A stretch of DNA of 64,000 bases, taken from Desulfobacteraceae bacterium. Lineage in GTDB: Bacteria > Desulfobacterota > Desulfobacteria > Desulfobacterales > Desulfobacteraceae. How positions within the stretch are numbered: position 1 is the first letter of the stretch; each line of letters starts with the position of its first letter. A program made the translations under genes and the position numbers. Shown here piece by piece: positions 16,949-23,765 of the stretch. Location of the stretch: NCBI GenBank assembly GCA_024225635.1, contig JAAEMK010000744.1, positions 16,310-80,309 on the forward strand, read 5' to 3'. Below the pieces are notes generated by a model. It did not search any database and had not been told where the DNA came from. It saw nothing but the letters and a program-made list of their open reading frames with translations.

Positions 16949-17359
16949 ATGCAAAGAAGTATATTTATACTTATGATTTTAATCCCATTTTCAATCTTAA
17001 TTTTCAGTAGTTGTGAGGACTCTTCAAATGGTTTACTATCTTTGTTACTTACTGAAGAAGATTCCGGAATAACCGCTGAAGTTAATATTGAAACTAAAAT
17101 AATCATCGAACTTCCATCAAATCCATCGACAGGTTATCGGTGGGAATATGCCAATCCTGATGATAATTTTATTTTTCAAGATGGAGAATCTATTTTTATA
17201 GAAAATGATGATTGCAAATATCTCGTTGGCTGTGGCGGGAAGGAAGAATTCATTTTTAGAGCCAGTAGAACTGGTAATGGCATAATAAGTCTTGTATATC
17301 GTCGATCATTTGAAGATGATCCTGTTGATAAGTTCCTCATTGACATAAATGTACGTTAA
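16949..17359 (+). CDS. Chagasin-like (I42 family) lipoprotein, candidate protease inhibitor or immunity protein
   Basis: A 136-aa protein with a lipoprotein signal (hydrophobic N-terminus, then FSSC with Cys near residue 22). The mature part shows chagasin-family inhibitory loops: NPSTGYRWEY (about 58-67) and GCGGKEEFIFRA (about 92-103), with RRSFE where RPW normally occurs. Chagasins block papain-like cysteine peptidases. A membrane-anchored copy in an effector island suggests protection against a cysteine-peptidase-fold toxin, possibly the product at 20781-21266, but that pairing is inference. AGGGAG precedes the start. Confidence 0.7.
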   Translation: MQRSIFILMILIPFSILIFSSCEDSSNGLLSLLLTEEDSGITAEVNIETKIIIELPSNPSTGYRWEYANPDDNFIFQDGESIFIENDDCKYLVGCGGKEEFIFRASRTGNGIISLVYRRSFEDDPVDKFLIDINVR

Positions 17360-17363
17360 ATTC

Positions 17364-17389
17364 AAACAGGCAGGCAAAGCTGTTTTTTT
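17364..17389 (+). terminator. Weak terminator-like hairpin after the chagasin-like gene
   Basis: AAACAG (17364-17369) can pair with CTGTTT (17380-17385), followed by further T residues. The stem is short and AT-rich, so this is a tentative call. Confidence 0.35.
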
Positions 17390-17523
17390 CAAATTCCGTA
17401 AAAAAACACGGTACAACTGAACAAGGGGTGTCGGCGTTAATATTGGAGTCTGAGTTTAAGGCCCTGAAAAATAACGACTGGCAATAGAACATCACATAAC
17501 TCTATAGGAGGGGGATTAGAAAA

Positions 17524-18558
17524 ATGGCATATCCATTTAGAAATCTGGTGTTTGAAGGCGGGGGGGTAAAAGGAATTGCTTATGTTGGCGCAATGCAGGT
17601 ACTGGAGAAAGTAGGAATATTAAAAAACATCGATAGAATAGGAGGAACATCCGCCGGTTCGATCAACGCCGTATTGTTTGCAGCAGGATTTAGCAATCAG
17701 GAGACTCTCAAAATATTGAATAAACTTGATTTTAATGATTTCAAGGATGACAGCTGGGGCGTTTTACGTGACATGAACCGGTTGAAGGATGAGTATGGAT
17801 GGTATAAAGGAGATTTCTTCAGGGATTGGATTGGTGAGCTTTTAAAGAAAAAAACAGGCAAAGCAAATATCACGTTTAAAGCACTGCAAGAGCACACAGG
17901 AAAGGATCTATATGTCTATGCATCAAATTTATCAACCAACTTCGGAGAGGTCTGTTCCCCTGAACATACACCACGATTGAGGGTCGTAGATGCAGTCCGA
18001 AGATCAATGTCCATACCTCTGTTTTTCCGCGCTGTGAGGGATGACAGAAAAGATGTTTTTGTTGATGGTGGTGTAATAAACAACTACCCGGTAAAACTGT
18101 TTGATCGCCAAAAATATCTTAAAAATAAAGATTTGATCAAGATTCCGGGGTATTACAAAGAAGAAAACAAATCCCTCTCCGAAATTTCTCCCCAAAGCAG
18201 CCCTTATGTATATAACAAGGAAACCTTGGGTTTCCGTCTTGATTCCGGAAAGGAAATAGGTGTATTTCGTGATGGGCAGGAGCCTCAAAGGAATGAGATA
18301 AAACACTTTCTTGATTATACGATGGAGCTTATAAAGACGGTACTTGCCGTGCAGGACAGCCAGCATCTTCATAGTGATGACTGGCACAGAACAGTTTATA
18401 TAGACACGCTTGGTGTCGGTACGACAGACTTTGATTTGAACGACAATCGAAAAAAAGAATTAGTAGCTTCAGGAAAAAAAGCAACAGAAAAATATTTAGA
18501 ATGGTGGTCGGATGAAAGTACGGATTTGGCGAAGAACCATCCGACAGCAATAGACTAA
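17524..18558 (+). CDS. Patatin-like phospholipase, candidate T6SS lipase effector
   Basis: A 344-aa patatin-family protein with all catalytic features: oxyanion-hole GGGVKG (residues 12-17), nucleophile elbow GTSAGS with Ser43, and the Asp of DGG (Asp181). It has no signal peptide, as expected of a cargo delivered by T6SS rather than Sec. The C-terminal third (about 190-344) carries no recognised domain. A Shine-Dalgarno AGGAGGGGG at 17507-17515 fixes the start. The neighbourhood of other hydrolases supports an effector role; a housekeeping lipase is the alternative. No obvious immunity gene follows. Confidence 0.8.
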   Translation: MAYPFRNLVFEGGGVKGIAYVGAMQVLEKVGILKNIDRIGGTSAGSINAVLFAAGFSNQETLKILNKLDFNDFKDDSWGVLRDMNRLKDEYGWYKGDFFRDWIGELLKKKTGKANITFKALQEHTGKDLYVYASNLSTNFGEVCSPEHTPRLRVVDAVRRSMSIPLFFRAVRDDRKDVFVDGGVINNYPVKLFDRQKYLKNKDLIKIPGYYKEENKSLSEISPQSSPYVYNKETLGFRLDSGKEIGVFRDGQEPQRNEIKHFLDYTMELIKTVLAVQDSQHLHSDDWHRTVYIDTLGVGTTDFDLNDNRKKELVASGKKATEKYLEWWSDESTDLAKNHPTAID

Positions 18559-18607
18559 GCAGTATTGACAAAATAGGTACAAAATCAAAAACAGGCGGGC
18601 CGAAGTC

Positions 18608-18651
18608 GGGGGACCATACTTATCTGTCCATAATTAAGTATGATGTCCCCC
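18608..18651. repeat. REP-like imperfect palindrome (copy A)
   Basis: GGGGGACCATACTTA at 18608-18622 is complementary to TAAGTATGATGTCCCCC at 18635-18651 except for a two-base bulge, with a 12-nt loop. The right arm (AAGTATGATGTCCCCCAAAT) recurs in diverged form at 20729-20747 and 21693-21712. It sits between the patatin gene and the esterase gene and may form a stable stem in mRNA. Confidence 0.65.
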
Positions 18652-18685
18652 AAATTCTTAAAAGATTCAGCTTAAAGGAGGAGAG

Positions 18686-20662
18686 ATGAAAAAATCATTA
18701 TTTATCTTATCCGTGGTACTGCTTATTTGTACAGGCGTTGTCAATGCCGGGACATGGCAGAGAGAATCCGCTGGAGGGTTCAGCGAGGTGTATATTTATT
18801 CACCGGAGTCGGTGTCTCCCATAGGCTCCGGTCGTTCTTTGCTGATCGCCTTGCATGGGTGCGCCCAGACCAATGAGGACATGAAGGGGGCGATATGGGA
18901 AGCGGCATCTGAAGCATACGGAATGGTGGTGGCTCTGCCCGAGGCCATGCATAAGGAGGGGTTTGGATGCTGGGGATATTGGTCCTTCCCCAAAAACAGG
19001 AATTCAAAGGATTACAGGAATATTCGCAACCTGGTTGACAAACTGACATCAAGGCCGGGACTGAATATCGACAAAGATCAGGTTTATATCGCGGGTTTGA
19101 GTTCCGGCGGTGCTTTTACAATGAATGTCGGGTGCATGATGCCCGACATATTTGCCGGCATGGGGATTGACGCGGGGCCGAGCGCCGGAACGGACTCCTC
19201 TTGTGCAATATCCCGGTTTTGTGGTAGCGTGAATTCCACAGTGCGGGCTTGTCAGGAATTGGCAGGATCATACAGGTCATTCTTTGACACCCAGATCACA
19301 TCGACAGCATATGGAACAAGCGATAGTACGGTTAATCAGCACTATGCCCCCCAAAACGCCGGGGCCATGGCAAAAATCTATGGGGCTCAAGAGGATGGAA
19401 GCGTGGAAACGATTCCTGAAGGAACAATTACAACCTGGAGCGAGGATGGGTCTGCTGCGGTTTCCATGGTTAAGCTGAATAATGTCGGTCATGCATGGCC
19501 GGGGGGCGAAGGCGCGTCCGGCGGCTATGTTGACGGTTCAGGATTCAATTATGGGACGTACCTTGCCAGGTTCTTCATGGAAAACAATCAACGGGTCAAC
19601 AGGAATCAGGCGCCGGATGTACGTATTATCAGTATCCGGCAGAATGGTTCTGAGATCGAGGTGAAAGGCAAGGCAACGGATCCGGACCCTGGCGATGGGA
19701 TTTCAAGCTTGAAAATCAAGTTCCTGGACAGTTGCGACAAAGAAAACGTTGTCATTCCTGAGGAAGATATCGTCAGCAGCTTGAATAGCGACGGCTCTTT
19801 TTCCCATAACGTCGCATGGCCGGTCAATGACAGGGCCTATGTTGCGGTAATTATGGCGACCGATTTACAAACGCCTCCCGGATCAACCACGGTTGAGAGT
19901 GATCCTGTCAGCGTGGGAACGCCTTCCGCGCCCTTATCGATAGCCATCCTGCAACAGGAAGCTGTTGTAGAGGATGACTGCACCGGCATCCTTCTTTCCG
20001 GGGAAGCCAAACAAGGGGCGCAACCTTTCGAGGGTGTTTACGTACAAGTTGACTCGGAAAATTTTAAAAGAACGAATGGTACCACAAGCTGGCAATACAA
20101 AACGTGTGGTTTGAATTACGGCAAACACACGGTCATTGCCAAAGTGATCGATGATGACGGATGTATTGCTTATACCGAAAAGGTTGATATCAACATTCCC
20201 GCACCCTATCAGCAAAAATCGGGAAACACCATAAACTTTATCTCCCATTACGCCATGTACCCCAACGATAATTATCCTGATGCGCCCTCAAACAGCTGGG
20301 GACTTTGCGATAAGAGCTATGTTGAACTCAACAGCGAGTATGGCGTTTCCGAACATTTTACAATCTATGGCACTGAGGATGGTACGGTATGGTGTCTGAA
20401 TGCCGGGAATATCCCGACCTCCCAACCTGAGACGCCCGCCGACGAATGTGAAGACTGGACCTCCACCAACACTACCCATGAGAACGAAGGAAGGGCATGG
20501 AGCTCCTGGTCCTTTGCCTTCCCCTTCGGGTTTACCTACAATTATTATGCGGCAGGATCAAATGAACCCCTGGGCGGGGGGTCGGACACGACAACCCTTT
20601 TACAGGAGAAAACCGGTACCGGTTACTACCAGAGGGGCAAGTGCCCTGTCACTGACAACTAA
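18686..20662 (+). CDS. Secreted PHB-depolymerase-family esterase with C-terminal accessory domains
   Basis: A 658-aa protein with a Sec signal peptide (about 1-21, ending VVNA|G). The alpha/beta-hydrolase domain shows HGCAQT (57-62) and the lipase box GLSSG with Ser139, as in the PHB depolymerase/feruloyl-esterase (LpqC-like) group, plus a His in the NNVGHAWPGG region (about 265-274). From ~310 onward come Ig-like beta domains and a Cys- and Trp-rich C-terminal domain (~520-658) that is not recognised. It is probably an extracellular polyester or ester hydrolase rather than a T6SS cargo because it carries a signal peptide. The ribosome-binding site is AAAGGAGGAG. Confidence 0.78.
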   Translation: MKKSLFILSVVLLICTGVVNAGTWQRESAGGFSEVYIYSPESVSPIGSGRSLLIALHGCAQTNEDMKGAIWEAASEAYGMVVALPEAMHKEGFGCWGYWSFPKNRNSKDYRNIRNLVDKLTSRPGLNIDKDQVYIAGLSSGGAFTMNVGCMMPDIFAGMGIDAGPSAGTDSSCAISRFCGSVNSTVRACQELAGSYRSFFDTQITSTAYGTSDSTVNQHYAPQNAGAMAKIYGAQEDGSVETIPEGTITTWSEDGSAAVSMVKLNNVGHAWPGGEGASGGYVDGSGFNYGTYLARFFMENNQRVNRNQAPDVRIISIRQNGSEIEVKGKATDPDPGDGISSLKIKFLDSCDKENVVIPEEDIVSSLNSDGSFSHNVAWPVNDRAYVAVIMATDLQTPPGSTTVESDPVSVGTPSAPLSIAILQQEAVVEDDCTGILLSGEAKQGAQPFEGVYVQVDSENFKRTNGTTSWQYKTCGLNYGKHTVIAKVIDDDGCIAYTEKVDINIPAPYQQKSGNTINFISHYAMYPNDNYPDAPSNSWGLCDKSYVELNSEYGVSEHFTIYGTEDGTVWCLNAGNIPTSQPETPADECEDWTSTNTTHENEGRAWSSWSFAFPFGFTYNYYAAGSNEPLGGGSDTTTLLQEKTGTGYYQRGKCPVTDN

Positions 20663-20720
20663 AGGATTTTTTAAATAAAAAAACACGGATTTGTGGGCCA
20701 CCGGAACTAACAATAAAACA

Positions 20721-20747
20721 ATCGAATGAAGTATGGTATCCCCGAAA
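20721..20747. repeat. REP-like half element (copy B)
   Basis: ATCGAATGAAGTATGGTATC and the following CCCGAAA match copy C at 21685-21712 almost exactly (the first 16 bases are identical) and match the right arm of copy A. Only a weak complementary arm is visible upstream near 20690. It lies between the esterase gene and the 20781 gene. Confidence 0.55.
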
Positions 20748-20780
20748 TTGAATCATTGATAAAAAGAAAAGCGAATACAA

Positions 20781-21266
20781 ATGGGAAATATGATATTGGG
20801 AATTCACTCAAATGTTTCTGAGGATGCAGGCTATACAGCTGGACATGCATGGATTTCTATCACAAGAAAAGGTACAACAACGCTTTATGGTTTGTGGCCG
20901 GATGCTCATCCAAGAACAATCGATAATGGAGAGAAATCTGATATCAGGATAGGTTTGGAAATAGGAGCCAAAGCAAAAGCAAGCAGATATTACTTACTTT
21001 CAGATGCGCAGTCTAAACATTTTGAGGCCCTTATGAAAGCAAATGTCTCTTGGAGTTATACCCACACCTGTGCAGCGTGGGCAAGTGATGTTGTACAAAA
21101 CGTCATAGGTGAAGATGTTGACGCTGATGACTACTTAGGGTTCGAGACCCCACGAGAACTAACCCAATCGATCAATAAATTAGAGAAACGAGATCCGACC
21201 TCAAGATTGTCTCCTAAAAAACTAACGAAAAACCCTGCGACATTGATGCAAACGTCAGGGAGGTAA
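20781..21266 (+). CDS. Permuted papain-like (NlpC/P60-type) hydrolase, candidate T6SS amidase effector
   Basis: A 161-aa protein without signal peptide. An N-terminal histidine in GYTAGHAWISI (about residue 23) precedes a cysteine in YTHTCAAWASDVV (about residue 97). That His-before-Cys order is typical of circularly permuted NlpC/P60-like hydrolases, which cleave peptidoglycan peptides or lipids. The next gene, three bases away, encodes a small lipoprotein, the usual arrangement of a periplasm-acting effector and its immunity protein. The family assignment is by motif pattern only. Confidence 0.6.
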   Translation: MGNMILGIHSNVSEDAGYTAGHAWISITRKGTTTLYGLWPDAHPRTIDNGEKSDIRIGLEIGAKAKASRYYLLSDAQSKHFEALMKANVSWSYTHTCAAWASDVVQNVIGEDVDADDYLGFETPRELTQSINKLEKRDPTSRLSPKKLTKNPATLMQTSGR

Positions 21267-21268
21267 TG

Positions 21269-21646
21269 ATGAACCAACGATCTGTTTTCTTACTGACAGT
21301 AATCATGATATTTATGACATCATGTAAGGGAGAAACCATGAGTAGCAGCTATGATCAAGATGAAGTTACTATTATAGGAATAGAACGAAATACAAACCAT
21401 TCGACTAAAATCTTCTACTCGAGCATGCTCGAAACACTATATTATTGTCCAGGTGCAAATATAATTCAGGAACACGACGGGATCTATATAGAATTCGTGA
21501 GGTGTTCTATCAATGATAAATGTGAGATAACACATCCTGCCCAAAAAGATAAGGGAAACGAATTCATCCTGATCAACAATGTAACAAAGCCACTATACAT
21601 TAAAGGAGAAAATGGGGCAACCCGCATACCCTCAAATGGAAACTAA
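21269..21646 (+). CDS. Small lipoprotein, candidate immunity protein for the upstream hydrolase
   Basis: About 125 aa. The hydrophobic N-terminus ends in a lipobox MTSC (Cys near residue 19 or 20), so it is predicted to be lipidated and to face the periplasm. No family is recognised. The start codon choice is between adjacent ATGs at 21266 and 21269; the first overlaps the stop of the upstream gene (TAATGATG), implying coupling. The mature part has three Cys and a beta-rich look. Function is inferred only from position after the candidate amidase effector. Confidence 0.6.
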   Translation: MNQRSVFLLTVIMIFMTSCKGETMSSSYDQDEVTIIGIERNTNHSTKIFYSSMLETLYYCPGANIIQEHDGIYIEFVRCSINDKCEITHPAQKDKGNEFILINNVTKPLYIKGENGATRIPSNGN

Positions 21647-21684
21647 ATAAAATTCGGGTGAACCATATCTAATTTAAAATAACG

Positions 21685-21712
21685 ATCGAATGAAGTATGG
21701 GGTCCCCCAAAT
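21685..21712. repeat. REP-like half element (copy C)
   Basis: ATCGAATGAAGTATGG is identical to copy B and is followed by GGTCCCCCAAAT, close to the right arm of copy A. A degenerate complementary arm (ATTCGGGTGAACCATAT) lies at 21651-21667, so this copy may still fold weakly. It lies directly ahead of the patatin pseudogene. Confidence 0.55.
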
Positions 21713-21731
21713 AAAACCTAAGGATTTTTTT

Positions 21732-22303
21732 ATGCCGGAGAAAAAAAAAGTTGCGATTGCTTGCCAGGGAGGCGGAAGTCAGACGGCATTCAGTGCGGGT
21801 GTCCTGAAGTCGCTATTTAAGAACGAAGCCCATAAAAAAAATGAGATCGTCGCTCTCAGCGGAACCTCGGGCGGAGGGATATGTGCGGCCCTGGCATGGT
21901 TTTCCATGCTGAAAGCGGCCAGGGGAGACACGGCCCCCATTGAACAGCGGCTGACCGATTTCTGGAGAGCCACTTCCACCCAGAATGTGATGGAAGAGCT
22001 GCTCAACGATTCTCTGGTCGGATTTGTTCAGCTTGTGGACAGCGGCATGATACACATGTCATGATGGTAAACAACTTCCTGGAACAGGGGGCATTCAAGA
22101 AAGCATATATAAAAGAACACCGGTTGAAGCCGGTGAAAATATTTATCATAACCATGTCCGAAACGCTTCTGGAAACCCTGGGTGCGTCTTCAAAGCTGAA
22201 CCGCAATGCCGCCTATATAGATCGCCTTATGAAAGATGGTGAAAGCCAGGGAGATCTTTTTCTTCAATCTCCGAAAACCATGATGTATAAGGAGGAAATA
22301 TAG
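21732..22303 (+). pseudogene. Patatin-like phospholipase pseudogene with the middle deleted
   Basis: The first frame (21732-22064) encodes the patatin N-terminus: GGGSQT oxyanion loop (residues 13-18) and GTSGG elbow with Ser46, then stops after about 110 residues. A second frame (22061-22303) encodes what looks like the C-terminal end of the same family (SETLLETLGASSKLNRNAAY...DRLMKDGESQGDLFL). The central ~150-200 residues, including the catalytic Asp of DGG, are missing and the join is out of frame. The Shine-Dalgarno of the next gene (AAGGAGG) lies inside its 3' end. Confidence 0.7.
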
Positions 22304-23314
22304 ATGGATATTTTCACTGACGTGTACAGCAAATCCAGGAAAGTGGTTCAAACAAAAGGCTTGAATGACAGCTGGCGGACGATCGAACAAAATCTCATAA
22401 CATTGCTGGAACTCAATGGCCCCAATGCCGGTAAAGCCAAGGTCCTGGAGGACTTGCGGGACAAGTTGAAACAGGCCGCTAAATTAAAACTTATGAAAAA
22501 TGACGCCATGGCCAAGGCGATTGTCAACGCCAGCGCGCCGGGGAGTACCGGCTTCCAGAACCGGGCGGCCATGCTCAAGACCATGAATCACTTTTACCTG
22601 GTTGCGAAAAAAGGCAACCAGAGCATATGGGTGGTGGATTCTCCAAAGGCCTATGGGAAATGGAGCTATGACCTGTTCATGGGTAAGGACAAAAACGCCC
22701 TGACCAACCAGTTAAAAAAACGGCGGGAGGTGTTTGGTTCCGGCAACAGGGGAATGATGTCGGACGCCCTTCAGCATGCCAGGAAATGGAGCGCGGATGT
22801 CGAGGTGCTCCTGGGGCAAAAGGGAGACAAGGTAAAAAAGACCGTCAAGCGGTGGTTCCACGGGAGCGACCCCACGGAGGAAGCGGTCCAGGCATCCATG
22901 ACCACCCTGGCAGCCGGGTTTAAAAAGATCCATGGGACCTGTAACTCCACCCGGGTCATCTTTTCCGACCGGCCCGAAAAACGGGCGAGCGGTGAGTGGA
23001 ACGAGGTGTATGCCTCGGTGAATTCTGGGGATGCCATGCCGGTGATCTACATCTACCAGTTGTTCCTGAAAACGGGCAAAAAGAACCTTTTCGGGGTGGT
23101 GCCCAAAATGTGGCTGTGCGCCTTGACCGTGATTCACGAGTTGTCCCATAAGGTGGCCGGTACCGAAGACATACGGTATGATGACGACGGGTTAAAACCG
23201 GGTACCGCGTTCCAGCCGGACCAGGCCCTTAAAAATGCCGACAGCTGGGCGTATTTTGCTGCGGATCTGGTGGGGGCGCTATCCAAGGGAACCATCAAGA
23301 GAACATTAGTATAG
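22304..23314 (+). CDS. M35-like zinc metallo-endopeptidase, candidate T6SS effector
   Basis: A 336-aa protein lacking a signal peptide. The C-terminal domain has the aspzincin pattern of deuterolysin and lysine-specific metallo-endopeptidases: HELSH (His278, Glu279, His282) followed by GTED with Asp289 as the third zinc ligand and a late NADSWAYFA block. The N-terminal ~180 residues are helical and not recognised; they may serve in delivery. The start is fixed by AAGGAGG 8 nt upstream, and the gene begins directly after the pseudogene stop. The following exported protein is a plausible immunity partner. Confidence 0.75.
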   Translation: MDIFTDVYSKSRKVVQTKGLNDSWRTIEQNLITLLELNGPNAGKAKVLEDLRDKLKQAAKLKLMKNDAMAKAIVNASAPGSTGFQNRAAMLKTMNHFYLVAKKGNQSIWVVDSPKAYGKWSYDLFMGKDKNALTNQLKKRREVFGSGNRGMMSDALQHARKWSADVEVLLGQKGDKVKKTVKRWFHGSDPTEEAVQASMTTLAAGFKKIHGTCNSTRVIFSDRPEKRASGEWNEVYASVNSGDAMPVIYIYQLFLKTGKKNLFGVVPKMWLCALTVIHELSHKVAGTEDIRYDDDGLKPGTAFQPDQALKNADSWAYFAADLVGALSKGTIKRTLV

Positions 23315-23317
23315 ATC

Positions 23318-23746
23318 ATGAGACATGGATTCTTGCTCCTGGTGATGGTCAGCGTAATGCTGTTGTGTGGTGCCGGAACACAGGAAAAAAACACGGAGAT
23401 AAAAAAGCACAGGGAGGACTTGATGGAAACGGCAAAACGAAGGGTCAAACGGGTGAAACCGGTATCAAAGCATGGAATCCGCTATGAGGAGATCCGGGGA
23501 GCCAGGGCACGGGGATTTCCCCAGAATGGCGGCATCATCGCAGCCATTGACGAAAGCACGGAAAAGGAGCTGTGGAGCCTTGTCGTATATGAAACCGTTT
23601 ATGACGAGCGGGAAGAGCTGGATGTCCAGGATGTATATATTAAAAAGCTGAAGGTAAACTGGCGGGGTACCGTACTCACCGTTGTCAACGAGCGGAACAA
23701 GACCTACGAAATCAATCTAAAGGATCAAAGCGTCATTGAGAAATAG
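23318..23746 (+). CDS. Small exported protein, candidate immunity protein
   Basis: A 142-aa protein starting 3 nt after the peptidase stop. The N-terminus has a hydrophobic signal (about 4-19, LLLVMVSVMLLCGAG). The mature part contains ARGFPQNGGIIAAIDESTEK then ELWSLVVYETVYD and a final LTVVNERNKTYEINL. This pattern resembles a family of small uncharacterised exported proteins I cannot name with confidence. Tight coupling to the M35-like peptidase gene suggests that it protects the producer, which is inference. Confidence 0.6.
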   Translation: MRHGFLLLVMVSVMLLCGAGTQEKNTEIKKHREDLMETAKRRVKRVKPVSKHGIRYEEIRGARARGFPQNGGIIAAIDESTEKELWSLVVYETVYDEREELDVQDVYIKKLKVNWRGTVLTVVNERNKTYEINLKDQSVIEK

Positions 23747-23765
23747 GAATCTTAAAGGGGAACGA

